The notes: generated by a model not told the origin, from the sequence alone. A stretch of 64,000 nucleotides of DNA from Pseudomonas sp. B28(2017) (GCF_002113025.1 NZ_NEJH01000003.1:372001-436000), one strand, 5' to 3'; numbered from the stretch's first letter, positions 37,326-47,789 are shown. Numbers and translations: made by a program.

Positions 37326-38000
37326 TTATTCGGCGCGCAGGGTCTTCACGCCTTCGCTTGTACCCAGCAGCAACAGATCCGCCGGGCGTGCTGCGAACAA
37401 ACCATTGGTGACCACGCCGACGATCGCATTGATCTGCGTCTCCAACTCCACCGGATTGGTGATCTGCATGTTGAACACGTCGAGGATGATGTTGCCGTTG
37501 TCGGTGACTACGCCTTCACGGTAAACCGGATCGCCGCCGAGCTTTACCAGCTCACGGGCCACGTGGCTGCGGGCCATCGGGATCACTTCCACCGGTAGTG
37601 GGAAGGTACCGAGGACCGGCACCAGTTTGCTGGCGTCGGCGATGCAGATGAACGTCTTGGCCACGGCCGCGACAATTTTCTCGCGGGTCAGGGCAGCGCC
37701 GCCGCCCTTGATCAGGTTCAGGTGCTCGTCGCTTTCATCGGCGCCGTCGACATAGAACTCCAGGTTGCTGACGGTGTTCAGTTCGTACACCGCAATCCCG
37801 TGGCCCTTGAGGCGCGCGGCGGTGGCTTCGGAACTGGCGACGGCGCCATCGAATGCGCCCTTGTGTCGGGCCAGGGCATCGATGAAGCAGTTCGCGGTGG
37901 AGCCGGTGCCGACCCCGACGATGCTCTTGTCGTCGAGTTTCGGAAGGATGAAGTCGACGGCGGCCTGGGCCACTGCCTGTTTGAGTTGATCCTGGTTCAT
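37326..38000 (-). CDS. rpiA: Ribose-5-phosphate isomerase A
   Basis: RpiA interconverts ribose 5-phosphate and ribulose 5-phosphate in the pentose phosphate pathway. The 224-residue protein has [16 protein letters not shown], the catalytic glutamate region [28 protein letters not shown], and [24 protein letters not shown] sequence near the end. The start is ATG 38000 ([14 protein letters not shown]); the upstream extension to 38075 has no RBS. It is divergent from ilvA. Confidence 0.95.
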   Translation of the reverse strand: MNQDQLKQAVAQAAVDFILPKLDDKSIVGVGTGSTANCFIDALARHKGAFDGAVASSEATAARLKGHGIAVYELNTVSNLEFYVDGADESDEHLNLIKGGGAALTREKIVAAVAKTFICIADASKLVPVLGTFPLPVEVIPMARSHVARELVKLGGDPVYREGVVTDNGNIILDVFNMQITNPVELETQINAIVGVVTNGLFAARPADLLLLGTSEGVKTLRAE

Positions 38001-38102
38001 GCGGGCTCCGAGGTGCCGAAGAGAGAACGAAAGGCCGGCATTATAGGCTTCGGGGCGGGGAAGGTCATTGCCCAATTGGCAGATCAGGTGCGTTCCCGAT
38101 TC

Positions 38103-38207
38103 CTGTAGGAGCGAGCTCGCTCGCGATGGGCGTGAACGATAACGCGTAAAACCAGGCAGCCAGCGGCGCCCTCGAGTTTTTCGCGAGCAGGCTCGCTCCT
38201 ACAGGGT
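38103..38207. repeat. REP pair between rpiA and ilvA
   Basis: TGTAGGAGCGAGCTCGCTCG at 38103 is opposed to CGCGAGCAGGCTCGCTCCTA near 38182. It sits in a divergent promoter region, which is less usual for REPs. Confidence 0.8.
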
Positions 38208-38273
38208 GGTCGCACGCCTGAAAGCCGGGTTAGACTCCGTGGTCCTGCCCAACCCGCTCAGTGATGCTTTCCG

Positions 38274-39788
38274 ATGCTTGAACAGTACGTCAAAAAGATC
38301 CTCACCTCGCGCGTTTATGACGTTGCCGTAGAAACCCCGTTGCAGACTGCCCGCCAGCTCTCCGAGCGGCTGGGCAACAGCATTTGGCTCAAGCGTGAAG
38401 ACTTGCAGCCGGTGTTCTCGTTCAAGATTCGCGGTGCCTACAACAAGTTGACCCAGTTGAGCGACGAAGAGCGCGCTCGCGGCGTGGTCACCGCGTCGGC
38501 GGGCAACCATGCACAAGGCCTGGCCCTGGCGGCGAAGGTGCTCGGTGTGAAAGCGACCATCGTCATGCCCAAGACCACCCCGGAGATCAAGGTCGAAGGC
38601 GTGCGTTCCCGCGGCGGTAAAGTGGTGCTGCATGGCGATTCGTTCCCGGAAGCCCTGGCTTACTCGCTGAAACTGGTCGATGAAAAAGGCTACGTCTACA
38701 TTCATCCCTACGACGATCCCCACACCATTGCCGGGCAGGGCACCGTGGCAATGGAGATTCTGCGCCAGCATCCGGCGCCGCTGGATGCGATTTTCGTCCC
38801 GGTGGGCGGCGGCGGTCTGATCGCCGGTATCGCCGCATACGTGAAGTACCTGCGCCCGGACATCAAGATCATCGGTGTCGAACCGGATGACTCCAACTGC
38901 CTGCAAGCCGCCATGGCGGCGGGAGAGCGTGTGGTGTTGCCGACGGTGGGCATCTTCGCCGACGGTGTTGCGGTGGCCCAGATCGGTCAGCACACCTTTG
39001 ACATCTGTAAAGATCATGTCGATGAAGTGATCACCGTCAGCACCGACGAAATCTGTGCCGCCATCAAGGATATCTATGACGATACCCGTTCGATCACCGA
39101 ACCTGCCGGCGCCTTGGGCGTGGCCGGGATCAAGAAGTATGTCGAGCAGCATGGTGTCAGCGGACAGACCTTCGTGGCCATCGACTCCGGGGCCAACGTC
39201 AACTTCGATCGCCTGCGCCACGTCGCCGAGCGTGCGGAGCTGGGCGAGGGCCGCGAAGCCATCATCGCCGTGACCATTCCCGAGAAGCCGGGCAGCTTCA
39301 AGGCGTTCTGCGAGGCGATCGGCAAGCGCCAGATCACCGAATTCAACTACCGCTACAACACCGGCAGCGAAGCGCACATCTTTGTCGGCGTACAGACCCA
39401 CCCGGAAAACGACCCGCGCAGCGCACTGATCGCCAGCCTGAGCGAGCAAGGTTTCCCGGTGCTGGACCTGACCGACAACGAACTGGCCAAGCTGCACATC
39501 CGCCACATGGTGGGCGGTCGTGCGGCGCATGTGGTCGATGAAGTGATCCTGCGTTTCGAATTCCCGGAGCGGCCGGGCGCGCTGTTCAACTTCCTCAACA
39601 AGCTCGGCGGGCGCTGGAACATCTCGATGTTCCACTACCGCAACCATGGTGCGGCGGATGGCCGAGTCGTTGCTGGCCTGCAAGTGCCCCACGACGAACG
39701 CCACCTGGTGCCGGCGGCGCTGGAAGAAATCGGCTACCCGTACTGGGACGAAAGCGACAACCCGGCCTATCAGCTGTTTCTTGGCTGA
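38274..39788 (+). CDS. ilvA: Threonine ammonia-lyase (biosynthetic) IlvA
   Basis: It deaminates threonine to 2-oxobutyrate at the start of isoleucine synthesis. The 504-residue PLP enzyme has the lysine Lys51 in FSFKIRGAYNKL, ASAGNHAQGLALAA, the phosphate-binding PVGGGGLIAGI and SITEPAGALGVAG. Two C-terminal ACT-like regulatory domains (PEKPGSFKAFCEAIGKRQITEFNYR and PERPGALFNFLNKLGGRWNISMFHYR) confer isoleucine and valine control, as in the biosynthetic type. Confidence 0.96.
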   Translation: MLEQYVKKILTSRVYDVAVETPLQTARQLSERLGNSIWLKREDLQPVFSFKIRGAYNKLTQLSDEERARGVVTASAGNHAQGLALAAKVLGVKATIVMPKTTPEIKVEGVRSRGGKVVLHGDSFPEALAYSLKLVDEKGYVYIHPYDDPHTIAGQGTVAMEILRQHPAPLDAIFVPVGGGGLIAGIAAYVKYLRPDIKIIGVEPDDSNCLQAAMAAGERVVLPTVGIFADGVAVAQIGQHTFDICKDHVDEVITVSTDEICAAIKDIYDDTRSITEPAGALGVAGIKKYVEQHGVSGQTFVAIDSGANVNFDRLRHVAERAELGEGREAIIAVTIPEKPGSFKAFCEAIGKRQITEFNYRYNTGSEAHIFVGVQTHPENDPRSALIASLSEQGFPVLDLTDNELAKLHIRHMVGGRAAHVVDEVILRFEFPERPGALFNFLNKLGGRWNISMFHYRNHGAADGRVVAGLQVPHDERHLVPAALEEIGYPYWDESDNPAYQLFLG

Positions 39789-39827
39789 AGGGCTACGCTG
39801 ATGGGCAGGTCATAAGGAAATCGAACA

Positions 39828-40253
39828 ATGGAAACGTTAACTGCCCTGAAAGCGGCGCACATGGTGGCAACTGTTGTACTGCTGGCTTGTGCGCTGGGTC
39901 TGGGAGTCTGGGTCTTGCTGGCGCGGCGCAAGGGTGATGCGACAGCGGGAAGCCGCACCCTGCAACGGCCACGTGTATTTGTCTGGCTGTTGATGGGGCT
40001 GGCGCTGCTTAGCATGCCGTTTACTGGCTGGTGGATGGTGCATCTGGTGGGCTGGCCACTGGGTCAGACCTGGTTGCTGGCCTCCAGCGTGCTTTACACC
40101 GTGGCGGCGCTGGCGTGGTTCTGGTTGTTGGTGCGACTGAACAAGCTGCGCAAGGCGCCGGGGGGCGTGGGTAAATTCACCTTTGCCTTGGCGTTGTTCA
40201 GCTTTGCCTGCTTTGTCGCCATTGCGGGGTTGATGGGCGCCAAGCCTTTGTAG
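39828..40253 (+). CDS. DUF2269 integral membrane protein
   Basis: This 141-residue inner-membrane protein has four hydrophobic helices: AAHMVATVVLLACALGLGVWVLL, VFVWLLMGLALLSMPFTGWWMV, LASSVLYTVAALAWFWLLV and FALALFSFACFVAIAGLMG. It matches the DUF2269 family, whose function is unknown. An AAGGA RBS precedes the ATG, 39 bases after ilvA, so it may be read from the ilvA transcript. Confidence 0.8.
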   Translation: METLTALKAAHMVATVVLLACALGLGVWVLLARRKGDATAGSRTLQRPRVFVWLLMGLALLSMPFTGWWMVHLVGWPLGQTWLLASSVLYTVAALAWFWLLVRLNKLRKAPGGVGKFTFALALFSFACFVAIAGLMGAKPL

Positions 40254-40363
40254 GAGCGAGCTTGCTCGCGAAAAACTCAAGATCGCCGCAGGGCATCAGG
40301 TGCCCCGCGTTATCGTTAACGACCATCGTCGGAACGCCGCCCGGAGCAAGCTCGCTCCTACAA
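40251..40363. repeat. REP pair
   Basis: TGTAGGAGCGAGCTTGCTCG at 40250 overlaps the end of the DUF2269 gene, and an opposed GAGCAAGCTCGCTCCTACA lies near 40343-40361. Confidence 0.8.
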
Positions 40364-40373
40364 TAAGGCGATA

Positions 40374-41030
40374 TCAGCCGCGCAGGCTAATTACCGGCCA
40401 GCCACGCTTCTCCGCCTCGGCCCGCAGGTTCGGGTCCGGATCAACCGCCACCGGGTTAGTCACCTGCTCCAGCAACGACAAGTCGTTCATCGAGTCGCTA
40501 TAGAAGTAGCTGTCTTCCAGCGTATACCCGGTTTCCTCCAGCCAGCGATTCAGCCTTGTCACCTTGCCTTCGCGGAAGCACGGCACATCGGTGCTGCGCC
40601 CGGTGTAGCGGCCGTCGACCATTTCACACTCGGTGGCGATCAGGGTGTCGACGCCCAGACGCTCGGCAATGGGGCCTGTGACGAAGCGGTTGGTCGCCGT
40701 GATGATCACCAGTTTGTCGCCGGCATCGCGGTGCTTCTTCAGCAGCTCAAGTCCCTTGGGCAGCACGATCGGTTCGATGCAGTCGCGCATGTAATCGCTG
40801 TGCCACTGATCCAGCGTGGCCATTTCAGTGCGACCGAGGACTTCCAGGCAGAAGTTCAGGTAAGCCGCGTTATCCAGTTTGCCGGCCAGGTAATCCTGGT
40901 AGAACGCATCGTTGCGAGTCTTGTAGGCAACGGCGTCGAGAAAGCCGCGCTCGCAGAGATAGTCGCCCCAGGCGTGATCGCTGTCACCGCCCAGAAGGGT
41001 GTTGTCCAAATCGAATAAAGCCAGGCGCAT
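40374..41030 (-). CDS. HAD-IB family phosphatase (SerB-like)
   Basis: This 218-residue haloacid-dehalogenase phosphatase has motif [21 protein letters not shown] (nucleophile Asp7, acid Asp9), motif [17 protein letters not shown], the lysine and [11 protein letters not shown] middle, and motif [28 protein letters not shown]. It resembles phosphoserine-phosphatase-type and related PA0335-like enzymes. The substrate is not known. It is divergent from rppH. Confidence 0.86.
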   Translation of the reverse strand: MRLALFDLDNTLLGGDSDHAWGDYLCERGFLDAVAYKTRNDAFYQDYLAGKLDNAAYLNFCLEVLGRTEMATLDQWHSDYMRDCIEPIVLPKGLELLKKHRDAGDKLVIITATNRFVTGPIAERLGVDTLIATECEMVDGRYTGRSTDVPCFREGKVTRLNRWLEETGYTLEDSYFYSDSMNDLSLLEQVTNPVAVDPDPNLRAEAEKRGWPVISLRG

Positions 41031-41173
41031 TGCAGTTACCCGCTGAAAAGTCAGTAAAAAGGCGACAAGAATACGGTCTTTTCACAAGAGTGCACATAAG
41101 GTAGGAACCTTCGTTGCCGCCTTCACAACCTTTGTGGAACAATGCGGCGACATGCGTTTGCGAGGTTGTTGCC

Positions 41174-41653
41174 GTGATCGACCCCGATGGTTTTCGCCCC
41201 AATGTCGGGATCATTCTGACGAATGACGCCGGCCAGGTGCTATGGGCTCGCCGAATCAATCAGGATGCCTGGCAGTTTCCGCAGGGGGGAATCAACCCCG
41301 AAGAGACGCCGGAAGACGCCTTGTACCGCGAGCTGAACGAAGAAGTAGGCCTGGAGCGCGAAGATGTTGAAATTCTCGCCTGCACCCGGGGCTGGTTGCG
41401 CTATCGTTTGCCGCAACGTCTGGTACGTACCCACAGCCAACCGCTGTGCATCGGCCAGAAACAGAAATGGTTTCTCCTGCGCCTGATCTCCAACGAGCAG
41501 CGGGTGCGGATGGATTTGACCGGTAAACCGGAGTTCGATGGCTGGCGCTGGGTCAGCTATTGGTATCCGTTGGGCCAGGTGGTGACATTCAAGCGCGAGG
41601 TGTATCGACGCGCTCTCAAAGAGCTTGCCCCGCGCCTTTTAGCGCGCGACTGA
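41174..41653 (+). CDS. rppH: RNA 5' pyrophosphohydrolase RppH
   Basis: It removes pyrophosphate from the 5' end of transcripts and so starts 5'-dependent RNA decay. The 159-residue Nudix protein starts at GTG 41174 ([15 protein letters not shown]), as in relatives; the frame from 41114 adds an unrelated leader. The Nudix box is [24 protein letters not shown]. The C-terminus [29 protein letters not shown] is the RppH type. ptsP follows 22 bases later, the usual Pseudomonas pairing. Confidence 0.95.
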
Positions 41654-41675
41654 CGACGGAGTTCGACCCCGAGCC

Positions 41676-43955
41676 ATGCTCAATACGCTGCGCAAGATCG
41701 TCCAGGAAGTTAACTCCGCCAAGGATCTCAAGGCGGCGTTGGGGATTATTGTGTTGCGCGTCAAAGAGGCCATGGGCAGCCAGGTCTGCTCGGTCTACCT
41801 GCTTGACCCCGAGACCAACCGTTTCGTGCTGATGGCCACCGAGGGCTTGAACAAGCGCTCGATCGGCAAGGTCAGCATGGCCCCCAATGAAGGTCTGGTC
41901 GGCCTGGTCGGCACGCGTGAAGAACCCCTGAACCTCGAAAACGCCGCGGATCACCCGCGCTACCGCTACTTTGCCGAGACCGGTGAGGAGCGCTATGCCT
42001 CGTTCCTCGGGGCGCCGATCATTCACCACCGCCGCGTCGTCGGCGTGTTGGTCATCCAGCAAAAAGAACGTCGCCAGTTCGATGAAGGTGAAGAAGCCTT
42101 CCTCGTGACCATGAGCGCACAGCTCGCCGGGGTTATCGCCCACGCCGAAGCCACCGGTTCGATCCGTGGCCTCGGTCGTCAGGGCAAAGGCATACAGGAA
42201 GCCAAGTTCATCGGCGTGCCGGGTTCGCCGGGTGCGGCGGTCGGCACCGCGGTGGTCATGCTGCCACCGGCGGACCTGGACGTGGTGCCCGACAAGAGCA
42301 TCACCGACATCGAAGCCGAGCTGGGGCTGTTCAAGACCGCGATCGAAGGCGTACGTGCCGACATGCGCGCGTTGTCCGCCAAGCTTGCCACGCAGTTGCG
42401 CCCGGAAGAGCGGGCCTTGTTCGACGTCTACCTGATGATGCTCGACGATGCCGCGCTGGGCAGCGAAGTCACCACAGTGATCAAGACCGGTCAGTGGGCT
42501 CAGGGCGCGTTGCGCCAAGTGGTCACCGATCACGTCAACCGTTTCGAATTGATGGACGACGCTTACCTGCGCGAGCGTGCTTCGGACGTCAAGGATCTCG
42601 GTCGGCGCCTGCTGGCCTATTTGCAGGAAGAGCGCCAGCAAACCCTGGTCTACCCCGACAACACCATTCTGGTCAGCGAGGAACTGACGCCGGCGATGCT
42701 CGGCGAGGTTCCGGAAAGCAAGCTGGTGGGCCTGGTTTCGGTACTCGGTTCCGGCAACTCCCATGTCGCAATCCTGGCGCGCGCCATGGGTATTCCGACG
42801 GTAATGGGCCTGGTCGATCTACCGTATTCCAAGGTCGATGGCATCGACATGATCGTCGATGGGCATCGGGGCGAGGTCTATACAAACCCCAGTGACGTGC
42901 TGCGCAAGCAGTTCGCCGAAGTGGTCGAGGAAGAGAAACAACTGGCCCTGGGACTGGACGCGTTGCGCGATCTGCCGTGTATCACGGTCGATGGCTACCG
43001 CATGCCGCTGTGGGTCAACACCGGCTTGCTGGCCGATGTGGCGCGGGCGCAGAAGCGTGGTGCCGAAGGCGTCGGGCTGTACCGCACCGAAGTGCCGTTC
43101 ATGATCAACCAGCGCTTCCCGAGCGAAAAGGAGCAACTGGCGATCTACCGCGAGCAACTCGCCTCGTTCCACCCGCAACCGGTGACCATGCGCACCCTGG
43201 ACATCGGTGGCGACAAGTCGCTGTCGTACTTCCCGATCAAGGAAGACAACCCGTTCCTCGGCTGGCGTGGCATTCGCGTCACCCTCGACCACCCGGAAAT
43301 TTTCCTGGTGCAGACCCGGGCCATGCTCAAGGCCAGTGAAGGCCTGAACAACCTGCGGATTCTGCTGCCGATGATCTCTGGCACCCATGAGCTGGAAGAA
43401 GCCCTGCACCTGATCCACCGGGCCTGGGGCGAAGTGCGCGACGAAGGCTGCGACGTGCCGATGCCGCCGGTTGGCGTGATGATCGAGATTCCGGCGGCGG
43501 TGTATCAGACCAAGGAACTGGCGCGGCAAGTGGACTTCCTTTCGGTCGGTTCCAACGACCTGACCCAGTACCTGTTGGCCGTGGACCGCAACAATCCGAG
43601 GGTAGCCGATCTTTACGACTACCTGCATCCGGCGGTGCTGCAAGCCTTGCAAACCGTCGTGCGCGACGCCCATGCCGAAGGCAAGCCGGTGAGCATCTGC
43701 GGTGAAATGGCCGGTGACCCGGCGGCGGCCGTGCTGTTGATGGCAATGGGTTTCGACAGCCTGTCGATGAACGCCACCAACTTGCCGAAGGTGAAGTGGA
43801 TGCTGCGTCAGATCAATCTGAGCAAGGCCAAGGAGCTGCTAGAGGAACTGATGACCATCGACAACCCGCAGGTGATTCACAGCTCGCTGCAGCTGGCACT
43901 GAAGAACCTCGGGCTGGCGCGGATGATCAACCCGGCTTCGGTCAAGCCCCTCTAA
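41676..43955 (+). CDS. ptsP: Nitrogen PTS enzyme I (PtsP, EI-Ntr)
   Basis: It autophosphorylates from phosphoenolpyruvate and passes phosphate to NPr in the nitrogen-related PTS. The 759-residue protein has an N-terminal GAF sensor domain (about residues 20-165: VCSVYLLDPETNRFVLMATEG), then EI domains: active-site His363 in LGSGNSHVAILARAMGIPTVMGL, PEP-binding barrel with GLYRTEVPFMINQRFPSE and SVGSNDLTQYLLAVDRNNP, and Cys-containing SICGEMAGDPAA. It lies downstream of rppH. It regulates nitrogen, potassium and virulence traits in this group. Confidence 0.96.
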   Translation: MLNTLRKIVQEVNSAKDLKAALGIIVLRVKEAMGSQVCSVYLLDPETNRFVLMATEGLNKRSIGKVSMAPNEGLVGLVGTREEPLNLENAADHPRYRYFAETGEERYASFLGAPIIHHRRVVGVLVIQQKERRQFDEGEEAFLVTMSAQLAGVIAHAEATGSIRGLGRQGKGIQEAKFIGVPGSPGAAVGTAVVMLPPADLDVVPDKSITDIEAELGLFKTAIEGVRADMRALSAKLATQLRPEERALFDVYLMMLDDAALGSEVTTVIKTGQWAQGALRQVVTDHVNRFELMDDAYLRERASDVKDLGRRLLAYLQEERQQTLVYPDNTILVSEELTPAMLGEVPESKLVGLVSVLGSGNSHVAILARAMGIPTVMGLVDLPYSKVDGIDMIVDGHRGEVYTNPSDVLRKQFAEVVEEEKQLALGLDALRDLPCITVDGYRMPLWVNTGLLADVARAQKRGAEGVGLYRTEVPFMINQRFPSEKEQLAIYREQLASFHPQPVTMRTLDIGGDKSLSYFPIKEDNPFLGWRGIRVTLDHPEIFLVQTRAMLKASEGLNNLRILLPMISGTHELEEALHLIHRAWGEVRDEGCDVPMPPVGVMIEIPAAVYQTKELARQVDFLSVGSNDLTQYLLAVDRNNPRVADLYDYLHPAVLQALQTVVRDAHAEGKPVSICGEMAGDPAAAVLLMAMGFDSLSMNATNLPKVKWMLRQINLSKAKELLEELMTIDNPQVIHSSLQLALKNLGLARMINPASVKPL

Positions 43956-43969
43956 ATCTGCGGCGCGCC

Positions 43970-44065
43970 CTTCGCGAGCAGGCTCGCTCCCACAGAGATC
44001 TTCGGTGAACACAGAACCTGTGAACATTGGAGATCAAATGTGGGAGCGAGCCTGCTCGCGAAAGG
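43970..44065. repeat. REP pair after ptsP
   Basis: CTTCGCGAGCAGGCTCGCTC is opposed to GTGGGAGCGAGCCTGCTCGC with about 45 bases between. Confidence 0.85.
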
Positions 44066-44082
44066 GGAAGTTCTGACGACTC

Positions 44083-44832
44083 TTATTCAAGCCTGATCTC
44101 CACTTCTCCAAGATGCCCCCCATACGGCCCGAAACTGCGCTCAACCATGAGGCGCGCCCCATCCGCCTGCACAATCAACGCCGTACTCGCCCGCGTTCCA
44201 TAACTCTGACTGGCAATGAACACGCTCGACAGCAATGTCTCGGTAGCCAGCCCCACTCCGGTATCCGGCAGCTCGGCAAACGGCGCGGTCTGCGCATCGC
44301 TCAATAACGCCAACAGCGCCTGAGGCTGTGGATCATCCAGCACTTCGCGCAATGCAGCCTTGGCCTTGAGCAACTTCGGCCAGGGCGTATCCAGCCCGGC
44401 ATTGGATAATCCGTAGACCCCTGGCGCCAGCATCACCGCGTTCGATTCCCGGGCGTTGAAGTGCCAGAGCTCATGGGTGTTGCCGATCAGCAGGTTAAAA
44501 CCACCGTATTCCGGCGAACGGTCGACAACGTCGGCTAAATAGTGGTCAATTGGCATTTCCCCGGTGAGAAATCGCGCGACCAGCTCTCCACGAGACTTGC
44601 GCCCTGGCGGTCGATGGGGATCGCGGATGTTGGTCAGCGCCGCAAAACGTCCGTTGGCACCGACACCGAGCCAGGTGCCACCGGCCTCAAGGTCGCGCCC
44701 GGCATGTACGTGCGGCGCTTCAGGCCATGGCGCCAGAGGCAGGCTGGGGCGGGCATAGAATTCATCGCGATTGGCCGCCACGACCAGCGGCTGGGCATGA
44801 CCCGGGCGCCAGGCAAAAACAATCAGGCACAT
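44083..44832 (-). CDS. NRDE (TANGO2-like) protein
   Basis: This 249-residue protein begins MCLIVFAWRPGHAQPLVVAANRDEFYARPS and so carries the NRDE motif that names the family. GGTWLGVGANGRFAALTNIRDP, YGGFNLLIGNTHELWHFN and GVYGLSNAGLDTPWPKL complete the domain. The N-terminal cysteine follows the start methionine and could act as an Ntn-type nucleophile, but this is not established. TANGO2 relatives have been linked to heme trafficking. It is divergent from the TauE/SafE gene. Confidence 0.87.
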   Translation of the reverse strand: MCLIVFAWRPGHAQPLVVAANRDEFYARPSLPLAPWPEAPHVHAGRDLEAGGTWLGVGANGRFAALTNIRDPHRPPGRKSRGELVARFLTGEMPIDHYLADVVDRSPEYGGFNLLIGNTHELWHFNARESNAVMLAPGVYGLSNAGLDTPWPKLLKAKAALREVLDDPQPQALLALLSDAQTAPFAELPDTGVGLATETLLSSVFIASQSYGTRASTALIVQADGARLMVERSFGPYGGHLGEVEIRLE

Positions 44833-44966
44833 AAGAGAGTCCGTGTGTGTTTTTTGCCCACTCTACGCAGACATCACTCATCGATCCATCGCCTTGCACA
44901 GTGGAGCTCGAGGCCATGCATCCGTTACCATGCCGCTCCGGTTTTGGGGATACGGGCGGGACGACA

Positions 44967-45749
44967 ATGGAATTTCTGCTCTATCTGGCGCTGGGCGCCT
45001 GTGCAGGTGTACTCGCCGGGCTGTTTGGCGTGGGCGGCGGGATCATCATCGTCCCGGTGCTGGTGTTGAGCTTCAAGGCCCAAGGGTTCGATCCGTCAGT
45101 CCTCACGCACCTGGCAGTGGGGACCTCCCTGGCGACGATCATCTTTACCTCGGTCAACGCGGTACGTGAGCATCACCGTCGTCGTGCCGTGCTTTGGCCG
45201 ATCTTCATGTGGATGACTGTCGGCATTCTGATGGGTGCCGGGTTTGGCGCCCTGACGGCGGAAGCGATTTCCGGCCCCAACCTGCAGAAACTCATTGGTG
45301 TATTCGCCCTGGTGATCGCCGCTCAGCTGGCGCTGGACGTCAAACCCAAGGCCAGCCGAACCGTACCGGGCAAACTCGGTCTGACCGTGGCCGGCAGCGT
45401 GATTGGCTGGGCCTCGGCGATTTTCGGTATTGGCGGCGGTTCGTTGACCGTGCCGTTCCTGACCTGGCGCAGTGTGCCGATGCAGCAAGCCGTGGCCACT
45501 TCATCGGCCTGCGGCCTGCCGATTGCCCTGGCCAGTGCATTAAGTTTCATGATTCTGGGCTGGCACGATCCGTTGCTCCCGGCCCATAGTCTCGGTTTCG
45601 TTTATTTGCCGGCGTTGCTGGGCATTGCCCTGACCAGCATGGTGTTCGCCCGATTGGGCGCGCGACTGGCCCACAGGTTGTCACCGAAGTTGCTGAAAAG
45701 GCTGTTTGCCGCTTTGCTGTTCTGCGTCGGCCTGAACTTCCTGCTCTGA
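44967..45749 (+). CDS. TauE/SafE family permease
   Basis: This 260-residue membrane protein of the TauE/SafE family exports sulfite or organosulfonate-type anions in characterised cases. It has about eight hydrophobic helices and the duplicated motif GVGGGIIIVPVL and GIGGGSLTVPFLTW. The start at ATG 44967 (MEFLLYLALGACAGVLAG) places the first helix at the N-terminus; the longer frame from 44847 adds a hydrophilic leader and is rejected. The substrate here is unknown. Confidence 0.87.
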   Translation: MEFLLYLALGACAGVLAGLFGVGGGIIIVPVLVLSFKAQGFDPSVLTHLAVGTSLATIIFTSVNAVREHHRRRAVLWPIFMWMTVGILMGAGFGALTAEAISGPNLQKLIGVFALVIAAQLALDVKPKASRTVPGKLGLTVAGSVIGWASAIFGIGGGSLTVPFLTWRSVPMQQAVATSSACGLPIALASALSFMILGWHDPLLPAHSLGFVYLPALLGIALTSMVFARLGARLAHRLSPKLLKRLFAALLFCVGLNFLL

Positions 45750-45832
45750 CGGGCAGCGCAATCCTGGCTTAATCCTGAGGTGGCAGCGTCGCCCGGGAAT
45801 TTTTAAGATTTGAACTCTAACGAGGAGTCGCA

Positions 45833-46645
45833 ATGCTGCCTTACCCGCAGATCGACCCGGTGGCCTTGGCCATCGGTCCGCTGAAAATCCACTGGTACGG
45901 TCTGATGTACCTGATCGGCATCGGCGGCGCCTGGCTGCTGGCGTCCCGCCGCTTGAACCGCTTCGACCCGACCTGGACCAAGGAGAAACTCTCCGACATG
46001 GTGTTCTGGATGTCGATGGGGGTGATCGTCGGCGGGCGATTGGGTTATGTGCTGTTCTACGATCTGCATGCCTACCTCGCCAACCCGACACTGATTTTCG
46101 AAGTGTGGAAGGGTGGCATGTCGTTCCACGGTGGTTTCATCGGTGTGATGCTGGCGGCGTTGTGGTTCGGCAAGAAGAACAACAAGTCGTTCTTCCAGCT
46201 GATGGATTTCGTCGCGCCAATGGTGCCGATTGGCCTGGGTGCCGGGCGTATCGGCAACTTCATCAATGCCGAGCTGTGGGGCAAGCCGACCGACGTGCCG
46301 TGGGCGATGATTTTCCCGCCGTTCAGCGACCCGGCGCAGCTGCCGCGCCACCCCTCGCAGCTGTACCAGTTCGCCCTCGAAGGCGTGGCGCTGTTCCTGA
46401 TCCTCTGGCTGTTCTCGCGCAAACCGCGACCGACCATGGCGGTCTCCGGGATGTTCGCGCTGTTCTATGGCATCTTCCGTTTCATCGTCGAGTTCGTCCG
46501 TGTACCGGACGCCCAGCTGGGCTATCTGGCCTGGAACTGGCTGACCATGGGTCAGGTGCTGTGCGTGCCGATGATCGTCGGTGGTCTGTTGCTGATCTGG
46601 CTGGCGTATCACCGCGCCCCGGCATCTCCAGCGGCAGCCGTATAA
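45833..46645 (+). CDS. lgt: Prolipoprotein diacylglyceryl transferase Lgt
   Basis: It transfers diacylglycerol to the lipobox cysteine of prolipoproteins in the inner membrane. The 270-residue, seven-helix protein has the family motifs [49 protein letters not shown] (His in HGG), and the signature [26 protein letters not shown]. The RBS GAGGAG precedes the ATG. thyA follows 48 bases later, separated by a hairpin. Confidence 0.97.
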   Translation: MLPYPQIDPVALAIGPLKIHWYGLMYLIGIGGAWLLASRRLNRFDPTWTKEKLSDMVFWMSMGVIVGGRLGYVLFYDLHAYLANPTLIFEVWKGGMSFHGGFIGVMLAALWFGKKNNKSFFQLMDFVAPMVPIGLGAGRIGNFINAELWGKPTDVPWAMIFPPFSDPAQLPRHPSQLYQFALEGVALFLILWLFSRKPRPTMAVSGMFALFYGIFRFIVEFVRVPDAQLGYLAWNWLTMGQVLCVPMIVGGLLLIWLAYHRAPASPAAAV

Positions 46646-46653
46646 ATTCGAAT

Positions 46654-46673
46654 CCCGCAGCGATGGCTGCGGG
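46654..46673 (+). other. Hairpin between lgt and thyA
   Basis: CCCGCAGC (46654-46661) pairs with GCTGCGGG (46666-46673). No T run follows, so it probably modulates rather than ends transcription into thyA. Confidence 0.45.
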
Positions 46674-46693
46674 TTCAAGGACACAGGTAACTC

Positions 46694-47665
46694 ATGAAGC
46701 AATATCTCGAATTGGTCGCCCACGTCATCAAGAACGGCACCAAACAGGCCAATCGTACCGGCGTGAACACCATCAGTTTCCCCGGCGCGATGCTGCGTTA
46801 TGACCTGCAGGAAGGCTTTCCGGCGATCACCACGCGCAAAATGGCGTTCAAATCGGCCATCGGCGAAATGTGCGGATTCCTGCGTGGGGTGAACAACGCT
46901 GCTGAATTCCGCGCCCTGGGTTGCAAGGTCTGGGACCAGAACGCCAACGAAAACGCCCAGTGGCTGGCCAACCCGTTCCGTCAGGGCGAAGACGACCTCG
47001 GCGAAATCTACGGCGTGCAATGGCGCAAATGGCCGGCGTACAAGCAGATCCCGGTCAGCAACCAGGCCGCTATCGAGCAAACCCTGAAGCAAGGCTACCG
47101 CCAGATCGCCGAAGGTGAGGAAGACGGCCAGGCCTACGTGGTGCTGTACAAGGCCATCGATCAGGTCCGCCAGTGTGTCGATACCATCATCAAGGACCCG
47201 GGCAGCCGTCGCATCCTGTTCCACGGCTGGAACTGCGCCCAGCTTGATGAAATGGCCCTGCCGCCGTGCCACCTGCTGTACCAGTTCCACCCGAATGTCG
47301 AGACCAAAGAGATCTCTTTGACCCTCTACATCCGCTCCAACGACCTGGGCCTTGGCACGCCGTTCAACCTCACCGAAGGCGCCGCGCTGCTGAGCCTGAT
47401 CGGTCGCCTGACCGGCTACACGCCGCGCTGGTTCACCTATTTCATCGGTGATGCCCACGTCTACGAAAACCACCTGGACATGCTCAACGAACAGCTCAAG
47501 CGAGAGCCGTTCCCGATGCCGAAACTGGTGATTTCCGACCGTGTGCCGGAGTTTGCCAAGACGGGTGTGTATCAGCCGGAGTGGCTGGAGCTGGTGGAGC
47601 CGAGTGATTTTTCGCTGGAAGGCTACAAACACCACGCGCCGATGACCGCGCCGATGGCGGTCTGA
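46694..47665 (+). CDS. thyA: Thymidylate synthase ThyA
   Basis: It methylates dUMP to dTMP with methylenetetrahydrofolate. The 323-residue protein has the catalytic Cys192 in [11 protein letters not shown], the folate- and dUMP-binding [19 protein letters not shown], and the C-terminal APMAV. It is longer than E. coli ThyA (264) because of an insertion after the N-terminal third (around 80-140), common in some Pseudomonas enzymes. The dihydrofolate that results is recycled by folA at 60370. Confidence 0.96.
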   Translation: MKQYLELVAHVIKNGTKQANRTGVNTISFPGAMLRYDLQEGFPAITTRKMAFKSAIGEMCGFLRGVNNAAEFRALGCKVWDQNANENAQWLANPFRQGEDDLGEIYGVQWRKWPAYKQIPVSNQAAIEQTLKQGYRQIAEGEEDGQAYVVLYKAIDQVRQCVDTIIKDPGSRRILFHGWNCAQLDEMALPPCHLLYQFHPNVETKEISLTLYIRSNDLGLGTPFNLTEGAALLSLIGRLTGYTPRWFTYFIGDAHVYENHLDMLNEQLKREPFPMPKLVISDRVPEFAKTGVYQPEWLELVEPSDFSLEGYKHHAPMTAPMAV

Positions 47666-47683
47666 GATACAGCACCGAGCCAA

Positions 47684-47776
47684 TGTGGGAGCGAGCCGGC
47701 TCGCGAATACGGTCTGTCAGTGACTTTGCTATCAACTGACACGACCCCTTCGCGAGCAGGCTCGCTCCCACAGTTG
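47684..47776. repeat. REP pair between thyA and cadR
   Basis: GTGGGAGCGAGCCGGCTCGC near 47685 is opposed to TTCGCGAGCAGGCTCGCTCC near 47751, ending the conserved lgt-thyA block before the accessory segment. Confidence 0.85.
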
Positions 47777-47789
47777 CTTTTCGGTGTTC

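Noticed and set aside
45803..47683. 626-codon minus-strand frame over lgt and thyA
   Set aside because: It is a shadow of two essential genes in the opposite strand and has no family features.
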